Below, piece by piece: positions 54,993 through 62,353 of a DNA stretch of 64,000 bases. Both the position numbers and the translations under genes were made by a program. Position 1 is the first letter of the stretch; each line of letters begins with the position of its first letter. Source of the stretch: Aequorivita sp. Lineage in GTDB: Bacteria > Bacteroidota > Bacteroidia > Flavobacteriales > Flavobacteriaceae. The stretch lies in contig JAGXGE010000014.1 in NCBI GenBank assembly GCA_024637015.1, positions 1 through 64,000 on the forward strand. Direction: 5' to 3'. A model generated the notes under the pieces. The model saw nothing but the letters and a program-made list of their open reading frames with translations, had not been told where the DNA came from and ran no database searches.

Positions 54993-55898
54993 CTACACCT
55001 TTTCAAAAACCAATCGGTAATGATCCATGACCTCTTTTTCGAAACACACCTTGTTTGGGCTTACTTTGAAGATAGCCACTAGATGCCTGAATTCCTTATC
55101 CTTAAAATATCTTGGAATAAGTGATAGGTAAAGCCAATATTTTTTTAGATTGAATTTTCTGAATTTCTTTCGCCATTGGGCAATGGTTTCAATATAATCT
55201 AACCTTCCACTGCTTTGGGAGATAAGCTTGAATCCCGGTTTAGCACAGTCTATAACCATTTCGGGGCCATAGGGAAGCCAGGATCCTGGGAATTGCTTTA
55301 CCATGAGCGCCATAATATAGGCCGCAGATCCCTTTTCGGCATTTACGTCCAATTCTTCAAAGGGTATCATATTCTTGCTAAAAACCATCGTTTGCATATA
55401 AAACCGTCCACCAATAGGCAGCAGATCATAGAGCGTTTTAAAAAAATCACGATACACCTGCTCTTGTTTCCCTGCTTGCCATTCCTCTACCGAACAGAAA
55501 TGCTCCAAGCCCCCAATACAGGTGATGGCATCAAAAGTCCCGAAGTCTGCAGGCTTTATATAGCGGCAATCTTTCACCATCACATTGAAACCATTCTTTT
55601 GGCAAGCATCAGCCTGCCCCTGTGAGAGTGTTAGACCAATACTTTCCGCGTCTCTTTCACGCACAATATATCTCGTGAAAGGTGCCCAGCCACATGCCAT
55701 GTCAAGAACTTTGGAACCTTTGGTAATATTGAGGCTATCGGCTATAAATTTATGTTTTGCTTTTTGAGCTTCTTCCAATGACATCGAAAAATCCCCATCG
55801 TATTTCGCTCCGCTGTAATCGCCTGTTTCTCCCATACTCAATCTAAATATCTCATCGATGGTGGTATAGGTAAAATCTAAATCTTTTTGCTCTGCCAT
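54993..55898 (-). CDS. Cyclopropane-fatty-acid-synthase-like SAM methyltransferase
   Basis: 301 residues. The SAM motif I is GSKVLDMACGWAPFTRYIV near 60-78, followed by GLTLSQGQADAC (CFA-synthase-like), then DAITCIGGLEHF. The N-terminal segment FTYTTIDEIFRLSMGETGDYSGAKYDGD is also of the CFA type. It may modify membrane lipids or another small acceptor; the CFA-specific bicarbonate-site residues cannot be confirmed here. The C-terminal 50 residues are family-typical. Confidence 0.85.
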   Translation of the reverse strand: MAEQKDLDFTYTTIDEIFRLSMGETGDYSGAKYDGDFSMSLEEAQKAKHKFIADSLNITKGSKVLDMACGWAPFTRYIVRERDAESIGLTLSQGQADACQKNGFNVMVKDCRYIKPADFGTFDAITCIGGLEHFCSVEEWQAGKQEQVYRDFFKTLYDLLPIGGRFYMQTMVFSKNMIPFEELDVNAEKGSAAYIMALMVKQFPGSWLPYGPEMVIDCAKPGFKLISQSSGRLDYIETIAQWRKKFRKFNLKKYWLYLSLIPRYFKDKEFRHLVAIFKVSPNKVCFEKEVMDHYRLVFEKV

Positions 55899-56305
55899 TT
55901 GTTATCTTTTGGTATACTGTGTAAGGTAGTGAAAATAGTCTTTATATTATACTGAAACTCTCAGTACGAGAATTTTATATGAATCCAAAATAAGTCTGCC
56001 TGAAGTATCACCGATGTGCCAAATTACAGTTAAATTTTTCATGTCCTATTATTGAGCAGTGTATAAAATAGGGAAGGGACAGTTTGAAAAAAAGAGACCC
56101 TAATTTTGAGTCGTACTAGAAAGCCCGATATCATTAAAGTAACTAACCATAAAGTCAATTGGCATTTAATGAACGGCTTAAGAGGCACAAATTACGGTTA
56201 CAAATGCGGGAAAGTTTTATATCTTTTGTTTAATCTTTTGTTAAATAAGTTAAACAAACGAAAAGTACCTGTATCTTTGACAAAACTTAAAAATCTTAAA
56301 ATGTT
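55899..56305. other. 407-base spacer with the fasciclin promoter
   Basis: Mostly AT-rich with no convincing gene; an open frame at 56106-56309 (67 codons, TTG start) lacks features and overlaps the promoter. TATCTTTG at 56272-56279 fits the -7 box, with TTA 19 bases upstream, and would start the fasciclin transcript about 20 bases before its ATG. Confidence 0.55.
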
Positions 56306-56884
56306 ATGAAAACAATGAAATTACTAAGCTTTTTCGCTCTTTCGGGACTATTATTTGTATCCTGTGGTGAAAAGCAAAAAGAAATTACAGAAGAGCCTGT
56401 TGCACAAGTTACAGAAATTCCCGTTCAGGAAATGAAAGCGCCTAATATTGTAGAGGTTGCCGCTGGAAATGAAAATTTTTCCACCTTGGTGGCTGCGGTA
56501 AAAGCTGCAGGATTGGTTGAAACATTAAGTGGCGATGGTCCATTTACAGTATTTGCCCCAACAAATGATGCTTTTGCAAAATTACCTGCTGGAACAGTAG
56601 AAAGTCTTTTACTGCCGGAAAACAAAGCTACGCTATCCAAAATTTTGACCTACCACGTGGTATCGGGAAAATTTGATGCAGCGGCGGTTATTGAAGCCAT
56701 TAATGCCAACAAAGGCAAATTTCCCGTAACAACTGTTCAAGGGGATAACATTGTTTTGAGCCTAAAAGAAAGTAATGTAATATTGACAGATGCCAACGGC
56801 GGAACCGCTACAGTGGCCATAGCAGATGTTGCAGCCTCAAACGGGGTTATCCACGCACTAGATGCTGTGGTGATGCCGAAATAA
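56306..56884 (+). CDS. Fasciclin-domain lipoprotein
   Basis: 192 residues. SPII signal with lipobox FVSC near residue 20, a short linker, and one FAS1 domain (about 50-190) with NFSTLVAAVKAAGL, GPFTVFAPTNDAFAKLPAG, ILTYHVVSGKF and VIHALDAVVMP. FAS1 domains mediate adhesion or binding to other surface molecules. Own promoter and terminator. Confidence 0.93.
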   Translation: MKTMKLLSFFALSGLLFVSCGEKQKEITEEPVAQVTEIPVQEMKAPNIVEVAAGNENFSTLVAAVKAAGLVETLSGDGPFTVFAPTNDAFAKLPAGTVESLLLPENKATLSKILTYHVVSGKFDAAAVIEAINANKGKFPVTTVQGDNIVLSLKESNVILTDANGGTATVAIADVAASNGVIHALDAVVMPK

Positions 56885-56910
56885 GAAACGTACAATTAAA
56901 AAGAAGATTA

Positions 56911-56942
56911 AGGCCATTGCAATATCGCAATGGCCTTTTTTT
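56911..56942 (+). terminator. Terminator after fasciclin gene
   Basis: 10-bp perfect stem AGGCCATTGC/GCAATGGCCT, loop AATATC, then T7. Confidence 0.93.
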
Positions 56943-57319
56943 ATGTAGTAGCCCAGGATAGGTGGTGGATTGAAAATGTATCTCTCAAACTCTATTGGTA
57001 TTAATAGCTAAACAAAATATGAATCTATTCAATAATTACACTAACCATAATATCACCTCAGACCTTGAGGTATTTGATATCCAAGATATAAATAAAGCTT
57101 AACTGGATTTTTTTAGTGATTGAAGAATCATCTGTTTTTATAGCAGGTGTTTTTTGTTTCAATTCGATATCATGATTATTAATATTTGAACTTGTTGAAA
57201 TTAAATTTATTAATTAGTCTAACAAATCAAAAAGCAGATGAAAAAAATAATCTTATTATTTGCAGAAAGATACCAAAAATGACTCTAATCATTTAAGAAG
57301 AAAAAAATATCTAGCTGCT
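56943..57319. other. 377-base spacer
   Basis: AT-rich with many stops. A 27-codon frame at 57019-57102 and a 14-codon frame at 57239 that looks like a signal-peptide start (MKKIILLFAERYQK) are too short to support a gene. Nothing else seen. Confidence 0.5.
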
Positions 57320-57754
57320 TCAAGCCTCAATATTAGCTGCATTAATTTGAGTAGATTGCTTATTAAAAAACGGACTCAACAGGGCTAGGACACTGTGAGA
57401 GTGAGAAGCACCGTTCTTGTTTTTTAAAAAAGTTTCCAGGTCATCCTGTTGTCCATAGTTATTCAACGTGCTGAAACCTGTTCGGTATTTATTAAAGAGC
57501 CTTTCCCTAATCCTTCTATCCAGAATTTTGGTTATGTTATTATGGCGCTTATCCTGGTTAATGGTTTTAAACAAATGATTGAGAGGATGTTGTTTTCCTT
57601 CCAAAATTTGAATAAAAGTTCCTTCCTTATATAATAATATTCCGGTAATATCCTTGGAAGAGTTATTTTGGACGATTTGATAAAATAGTTCATCCAAATG
57701 TTTCTCTTCAATTAATTTAACGGCATTGCTAATATAGACTATTGTTCGCATCAT
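57320..57754 (-). CDS. BLUF-domain blue-light sensor, short form
   Basis: 144 residues from the first of two adjacent ATGs. The flavin-binding BLUF fold has Y7 (TIVYISNAV), N31, and Q49 (GTFIQILEGK) at the spacing of PixD Y8/N32/Q50 and AppA Y21/N45/Q63, so the photoactive Tyr-Gln pair is kept. The residues at the positions of the semi-conserved Trp and Met (PixD W91/M93) are Tyr90 and Thr92 (FNKYRTGF). After the domain (about 1-100) there is only a short Ser/Asn-rich tail and no output domain. It may act by protein-protein contact, as PixD does with PixE. Confidence 0.85.
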   Translation of the reverse strand: MMRTIVYISNAVKLIEEKHLDELFYQIVQNNSSKDITGILLYKEGTFIQILEGKQHPLNHLFKTINQDKRHNNITKILDRRIRERLFNKYRTGFSTLNNYGQQDDLETFLKNKNGASHSHSVLALLSPFFNKQSTQINAANIEA

Positions 57755-58065
57755 AGCGTTTAAAGATATATAATACAAAAAGAAGATATTCAGATTAAAA
57801 TATAAACAAAGCTTTGTTAATTGTGCTTTATTTAATACACTAGCAATCTTATGGTTAAAGTATGAAAGACATAGTCTCAATTTACTAATCCCTAAATAAA
57901 ACAAAATAATTATTTGTCCTAAGGTGTTCTGTGTTATGTCACTTTGCTTTGGGAGAAAAGCGAAAGTTATTACATGAAATCTTTTAATTGATGGTATAAA
58001 CACAGGGAAGCAATGGAGTAGTAAATTTTTGAAAGATTATTTTACTATTGATTAGTAGGTGCTAT
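57755..58065. other. 311-base spacer upstream of the BLUF gene
   Basis: The reading frame stays open upstream to 58003 but codes for an unlike sequence rich in Leu/Ile, so it is probably non-coding. On the reverse strand TATCTTTA occurs about 12 bases before the ATG, one base off the -7 consensus. A CAAAGCTTTG palindrome is at about 57809. Confidence 0.5.
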
Positions 58066-58290
58066 TCATTCAATAATTTCGTAGTCAATAGATAGTTTTC
58101 GTAAAGCTCTTAAAGCAGAACCACTGTCTTTGTCTTCCACTTCAATTTCTACAGCGTCTCCTTCTAAGAGTATATCTGTAAGTTCATTAGAAAGGGATTC
58201 GTTCATGTTTGATGAAAGCGCTACTATACATTGGGCTATCGCTCTTCTATCTGGCCGCTGAGCATCACAAGACAATAAGTTTAATTTCAT
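58066..58290 (-). CDS. Small conserved protein, unassigned
   Basis: 74 residues, no signal: MKLNLLSCDAQRPDRRAIAQ at the start, a helix IVALSSNMNESLSNELTDILLEG, and EVEDKDSGSALRALRKL, ending SIDYEIIE. It looks like a compact alpha/beta protein. I do not know a family for it. It lies upstream of, and on the same strand as, the BLUF gene, but the 311-base gap argues against a tight operon. Confidence 0.7.
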   Translation of the reverse strand: MKLNLLSCDAQRPDRRAIAQCIVALSSNMNESLSNELTDILLEGDAVEIEVEDKDSGSALRALRKLSIDYEIIE

Positions 58291-58487
58291 AGTACTGATT
58301 TATTAATGCAATATACCAAAATTGGGAAAGGTAAATTTCCCATAACTCTTATTAAATACTTCAACAACCCAATAACTCAACAATTCTCTTCTAGTCCATA
58401 ATAATAAACAAACTAATATGTGGTTATTTAATTTAATGGTACCATCTTTGCAAACTAATAATTATTAATAAATTAAATTACATTACA

Positions 58488-58679
58488 ATGAGTAAAGGAA
58501 CAGTAAAATTTTTCAACGACACTAAAGGTTTTGGATTCATCACTGAAGAAGGAGTTGAAAAAGATCACTTTGTACACATTTCTGGATTAATCGATGAGAT
58601 TAGAGAAGGTGATGAAGTTACATTTGACCTTCAAGAAGGAAACAAAGGATTAAACGCAGTAAACGTAAAAGTTATCTAA
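58488..58679 (+). CDS. cspA: Cold-shock domain protein
   Basis: 63-residue single cold-shock domain, with RNP1 (KGFGFIT) and RNP2 (HFVHIS). Binds single-stranded RNA/DNA. The 197-base upstream region has CATCTTTG at 58443-58450, one base off the -7 consensus. Followed by a terminator. Confidence 0.96.
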   Translation: MSKGTVKFFNDTKGFGFITEEGVEKDHFVHISGLIDEIREGDEVTFDLQEGNKGLNAVNVKVI

Positions 58680-58703
58680 TATATATTCTTATATTTTCAA
58701 AAC

Positions 58704-58732
58704 AAAGCCCGTCTTAATCGATGGGCTTTTTT
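58704..58732 (+). terminator. Terminator after cspA
   Basis: 10-bp stem AAAGCCCGTC/GATGGGCTTT (one G-T pair), 6-base loop, then T-rich tail. Confidence 0.85.
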
Positions 58733-58800
58733 ATTACCCATACTCTTCATGCACCGAAGCTTTCGCGTAGGTGTATAGCGAAGGACGAACTCACTACTAA

Positions 58801-59442
58801 CTACTCAAAAGTATACCGTTGCTCTGCTGTAGAAGATGCATTAAGCAATTGGTTAAAGACTTTTATTGTATTAAAATCACGGGTAATTGCTCCAGAAACA
58901 GCAATTCCAGAAATACCCGTCTCCAAGATGGCTGTAACATCATCAGTTGTAATCCCTTCAACACCAATAATGGGTGTGCCGGTTTTTAAAACATCTGTAA
59001 TGGCAGTATAGCCCGTTAAACCTAAAGCTGGAGGTAAATTATCCTTAGTAGCTGTTGCTCTAAAGGGACCTAAACTAATATAGTTCACTTGTTTGTCAAG
59101 TAATGCTTCGCAATCTTGCTTGGTATTTGCAGTTCCTCCAATAATTTGCCAAGTGTATAAATGCTTTCTAGCTACAGTAGGGGAGACATCTATTTTTCCT
59201 AAGTGCACCCCATCTGCTTTAACTTCTCTTGCTATTTTATAATAATCGTTAATGATCAGTCTGGTCTGAAAATGACCTGTAATTTCTCTAGCCTCATGGG
59301 CTGCTTTTAAAATTTTCTTTTCTGAAATACCCTTTAAACGCAATTGCACTAACTCCGCCCCGGAGTTACAAGCCTTTTGAATGTTTTCCAGATGCTCCTT
59401 TGGAGAACTTCCTTGGGTTATATAATGTAGTTTGGGTATCAT
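58801..59442 (-). CDS. thiE: Thiamine phosphate synthase
   Basis: Joins HMP-PP and thiazole phosphate to thiamine phosphate. 213 residues of TIM-barrel type, with VQLRLKGISEKKIL, NDYYKIAREVKADGVHLGK, YISLGPFRATATK and GVEGITTDDV. No TPP riboswitch is visible upstream, and other thi genes are absent. The DEAD-box gene lies upstream on the same strand, so the two may be co-transcribed. Confidence 0.92.
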   Translation of the reverse strand: MIPKLHYITQGSSPKEHLENIQKACNSGAELVQLRLKGISEKKILKAAHEAREITGHFQTRLIINDYYKIAREVKADGVHLGKIDVSPTVARKHLYTWQIIGGTANTKQDCEALLDKQVNYISLGPFRATATKDNLPPALGLTGYTAITDVLKTGTPIIGVEGITTDDVTAILETGISGIAVSGAITRDFNTIKVFNQLLNASSTAEQRYTFE

Positions 59443-59456
59443 TAATGTTTAATTAA

Positions 59457-60071
59457 TTAATTTTGACTCACGACTTTAGAATACTCCATAAAATACCCTT
59501 CAAACCGTTTCAGCATCGGATGCATTTTTTCCGAATACAGCACATACTGGCATTTTTGAATACTTTGGGTAATGGACATAATAGCTGCATAAGCCGATTT
59601 TTGGGTTAGAAACTCAGCATCGTCTATACTAAACAGTTTTAAATCGGCAATACTTACCCCGTTCATTAAAAACAACTTATTCATAGACTTGGGCGTAGAA
59701 ATAAGTATGTCTATCCCCATTGCAATCTCCGATTTTTGCACATCTACATGAAGTTCTTCATAGCCTACATAAACCCTTAACGAATTGTGTTTGGTATAAA
59801 ATAAGAAGGCATCGTATAACTCCATCGCTATTTCCTTATTCTCTACTAAAACTAAGGCTCGTGGCGCATTTCCGATTGCTCTACATTTTAATTTTTGAAG
59901 TGTGGTAAGTATTAGTGTAGTGGTTTTACCGCTATCCTTTGGAGCTATGCAATACACATTGGAACCGCTTTTAATAATAGGAATGCTCTCGCTCTGAAAT
60001 GGAGTAGGAGTTGTTATTTCAAGTTGCGCTAGCTTCTCTTGGATATCAGGATGTAATTTTTTAAATGGCAT
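59457..60071 (-). CDS. Single RecA-domain DEAD-box-like protein
   Basis: 204 residues. It has the Q motif (PTPFQSESI, Q26), Walker A-like APKDSGKT at 43-50, the Ia region NAPRALVLVENK, STPKSMNKL, and a Walker B with SIDDAE in place of DEAD at 148-153. Only the first of the two helicase RecA domains is present, ending just after it. This short form recurs in Flavobacteriia, so I read it as a real gene rather than a truncated helicase. A full helicase cycle is not expected. Confidence 0.82.
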   Translation of the reverse strand: MPFKKLHPDIQEKLAQLEITTPTPFQSESIPIIKSGSNVYCIAPKDSGKTTTLILTTLQKLKCRAIGNAPRALVLVENKEIAMELYDAFLFYTKHNSLRVYVGYEELHVDVQKSEIAMGIDILISTPKSMNKLFLMNGVSIADLKLFSIDDAEFLTQKSAYAAIMSITQSIQKCQYVLYSEKMHPMLKRFEGYFMEYSKVVSQN

Positions 60072-60210
60072 AGGGATTTTATAGATGAAGGCTAAGCTTA
60101 CCGCTTATACTAATAATAGCAAAGATACTGCCTACAAACGACATAGATGGGGGTTGTTGGTTTTTCTATTTTGGTGAATTAAGGCAACCTAGTCAGCTAA
60201 AAGATTCAAA

Positions 60211-60315
60211 CCGTCATTGCGAGCGAAGCGTGGCAATCTTTTGAGGCTACTTGCCACCATGAATAGAACTACACCGCAACAGATTGCTTCAGTCGTAAAC
60301 TCCTTCGCAATGACG
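60211..60315. repeat. CATTGCGAG-type repeat, copy B
   Basis: 105 bases with CCGTCATTGCGAGCGAAG at the left and CTTCGCAATGACG at the right (inverted ends), TGGCAATCT and AGATTGCTTCA nested inside them. It lies in a 405-base gene-free stretch (60072-60476) with copy C. About 93 of 105 bases match copy C by eye. Confidence 0.92.
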
Positions 60316-60334
60316 TTACTATGCGTGAGCAAAA

Positions 60335-60439
60335 CCGTCATTGCGAGCGAAGCGTGGCAATCTCATGAGACTATTTGCCATCATGATTAGAACTACACCT
60401 AGGCAGATTGCCACAGTCGTAAACTCCTTCGCAATGACG
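60335..60439. repeat. CATTGCGAG-type repeat, copy C
   Basis: Same orientation and length as B, 19 bases after it. It ends 37 bases before the GIY-YIG start codon. Confidence 0.92.
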
Positions 60440-60476
60440 TTTTTATAACTTCTAAAATTGTATTATTTTTATTTTA

Positions 60477-60776
60477 ATGAAGTTTTCCTATGTATATATA
60501 ATAACCAATAAAAATAACACAGTATTATATACAGGTGTAACTTCCAACCTACAAAAAAGAGTTTATCAACATAAAAATAAAACATATAAAGGCTTTACAA
60601 GTCGCTATAATTGTGAAAAACTTGTTTATTACACAGAATTCACAGATATAAATGAAGCCATTTCATTTGAGAAGAAAATAAAGGCTGGAAATAGAAAAAA
60701 TAAGGAAAAACTAATAAACCTAACAAACCCAAATTGGGAAGATCTTTCTGATGGATGGTTGTTTAATTTTAACTAA
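60477..60776 (+). CDS. Small GIY-YIG nuclease-domain protein between repeats
   Basis: 99 residues making up one GIY-YIG domain. The motif reads YVY at 5-7 and YTG at 18-20, the catalytic Arg is R28 (LQKRVYQH), and the metal-binding Glu is E65 (AISFEKKIK). The C-terminus ends with NPNWEDLSDGWLF. GIY-YIG proteins of this size belong to the UPF0213/YhbQ-like set and are not linked to UvrC. The gene starts 37 bases after repeat C and ends 4 bases before repeat D. Low GC and Asn/Lys-rich codon use are stronger here than in neighbouring genes. Confidence 0.93.
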   Translation: MKFSYVYIITNKNNTVLYTGVTSNLQKRVYQHKNKTYKGFTSRYNCEKLVYYTEFTDINEAISFEKKIKAGNRKNKEKLINLTNPNWEDLSDGWLFNFN

Positions 60777-60780
60777 AGAA

Positions 60781-60893
60781 CTGTCATTGCGAGCGCAGCG
60801 CGGCAATCTCATGAATCTACTTGCCACCATGAATGGAACTACACTTGGGCAGATTGCTTCAGTCGCTCCTTGGGTCGCTGCTTCGCAATGACG
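60781..60893. repeat. CATTGCGAG-type repeat, copy D
   Basis: Starts CTGTCATTGCGAGCGCAGCG 4 bases after the GIY-YIG stop and ends CTTCGCAATGACG. 113 bases, same orientation as B and C. It ends 2 bases before the stop of the reverse-strand SGNH gene. Confidence 0.92.
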
Positions 60894-60895
60894 AA

Positions 60896-61636
60896 CTACA
60901 ACTCAGGCCTCAACACCTCCCAAACATTCTTAGCAATAATCTTATGCCCCTTAGCGGTGGGATGAATCCCGTCATTCTGATTTAATTCCTTAATACCGCC
61001 TACGTCTTTTAAAATAAAAGGGATGAAGGCAATGCTATTTTCTGAAGCCAGATCAGAGAAAACGGCTTTAAATTGAGTTGTGTACTCTTGTCCCATATTG
61101 GGGGGTAATTGCATCCCTGCCAGAATAATCTTTGTACTGGGGCTTTTGGCTTTTACGGCATCTATAATTGCTTGCAGATTTGCTTTGGTTTCAGCTATAG
61201 GCACGCCGCGAAGCCCGTCGTTTGCGCCAAGTTCTAGCACGAATATATCAATATCTTGGTTGAGGATCCAATCGATTCTACTTTTGCCGCCAGCGGAAGT
61301 TTCCCCGCTCACTCCAGAATTTACAACTTCATAATTCAACCCCAACGAGTCAATTTTAGTCTGGATAATTCCTGGAAAGGCATCGTTAGTATCATCTAGG
61401 CCAAGTCCGGCAGTAATGCTATCGCCAAAAAACAGGATGGTCTTGCTTGAAGTGTTTTCTGTAGTTTCAGTTTCAGTAGTGGCATTTTCGTTTGTATCTA
61501 CAGTGGCTTTTGATTTTGTGTCATTTCCGCAGGACATCATCACAAAAACTAGTAGAAAATAACAAAACTTTAAGAGGTTTCGATACTTGGAAACTGTACA
61601 ATTTAAAAGGCTTTGTGTAGTTTTGAACTTCGGCAT
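60896..61636 (-). CDS. SGNH/GDSL hydrolase lipoprotein (TesA-like arylesterase)
   Basis: 246 residues. Lipobox MMSC at C36 after a rather long N-terminus, a Thr/Glu-rich linker, then the SGNH domain: S73 (FFGDSITAG), the Gly block, N in LGANDGLRG, and D222/H225 (DGIHPTAKGH). This group hydrolyses thioesters or aryl esters in the envelope. Divergent from the ABC transporter genes, which is the tesA-ybbA-ybbP arrangement known in E. coli. Confidence 0.92.
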   Translation of the reverse strand: MPKFKTTQSLLNCTVSKYRNLLKFCYFLLVFVMMSCGNDTKSKATVDTNENATTETETTENTSSKTILFFGDSITAGLGLDDTNDAFPGIIQTKIDSLGLNYEVVNSGVSGETSAGGKSRIDWILNQDIDIFVLELGANDGLRGVPIAETKANLQAIIDAVKAKSPSTKIILAGMQLPPNMGQEYTTQFKAVFSDLASENSIAFIPFILKDVGGIKELNQNDGIHPTAKGHKIIAKNVWEVLRPEL

Positions 61637-61663
61637 AAGGTCGGTAATTATTATAAAATTTAA

Positions 61664-62353
61664 ATGGTAAAGATATTAAAGATTAACGGGCTGGAAAAGA
61701 CTTATAAAAGTGGTTCCAAGCTATTAACAGTCCTTCAAAATGTTTCCTTTGAAGTTGAAAAAGGACAAACATTCTCCATCGTTGGTCCGTCGGGTAGTGG
61801 AAAGACCACCTTATTGGGCTTAGCTGCAGGATTAGATACGCCCAGTGCAGGCACGGTTGAATTATGCGGACATACTTTAAACACCCTTAATGAGGACGAG
61901 CGGGCGCAATTGCGAAATGAAGAAGTGGGGTTTATTTTTCAAGACTTTCAATTATTGCCAACCTTAACGGCCCTTGAAAACGTTAGTGTGCCTTTAGAAC
62001 TGCAAGGGGCTAAAAACGCCGTTAGCAGAGCGAATGAATTATTGGAAAAAGTTGGCTTGGGAGATCGCATTCATCACTATCCATCACAACTATCGGGTGG
62101 GGAGCAGCAGCGGGTAGCAGTAGCAAGGGCTTTTTCCAATAGCCCGGCTATTTTATTCGCAGATGAGCCTACTGGCAATCTAGACGAAGAAACCGGTGAG
62201 AAAGTGATACAGTTGCTTTTTAACCTCAATGAAGAGGCAGGAACTACGCTAGTGATTATTACACACGACTTAGATTTAGCCGCAAGAACACAGCAAATCC
62301 TAAGATTGAAAGGCGGCAAGATTTTAACGAATGAAACAACCGTACAAATTTGA
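61664..62353 (+). CDS. ABC transporter ATP-binding protein (YbbA/LolD-like)
   Basis: 229 residues. Walker A GPSGSGKTT at 41-49, Q-loop in FIFQDFQLLP, signature LSGGEQ at 142-147, Walker B ILFADEP with E167, and the H-loop His in ITHDLD. MacB/LolD subgroup, usually paired with an FtsX-fold permease. Its stop overlaps the next gene's TTG start (TTGA). Confidence 0.95.
   Translation: MVKILKINGLEKTYKSGSKLLTVLQNVSFEVEKGQTFSIVGPSGSGKTTLLGLAAGLDTPSAGTVELCGHTLNTLNEDERAQLRNEEVGFIFQDFQLLPTLTALENVSVPLELQGAKNAVSRANELLEKVGLGDRIHHYPSQLSGGEQQRVAVARAFSNSPAILFADEPTGNLDEETGEKVIQLLFNLNEEAGTTLVIITHDLDLAARTQQILRLKGGKILTNETTVQI

Noticed and set aside
56106-56309. 67-codon frame before the fasciclin gene
   Set aside because: TTG start, no motif, and it runs over the probable promoter at 56272.
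57019-57102. 27-codon ORF after the fasciclin terminator
   Set aside because: Too short, no signal, no neighbour or conservation evidence from the sequence.
58291-59456. TPP riboswitch near thiE
   Set aside because: No CUGAGA/ACCUGA-type core was found upstream of thiE or the DEAD-box gene.
60211-60893. CRISPR array
   Set aside because: The three repeats are about 105-113 bp, with unequal gaps and a gene between two of them; not the size or spacing of CRISPR.
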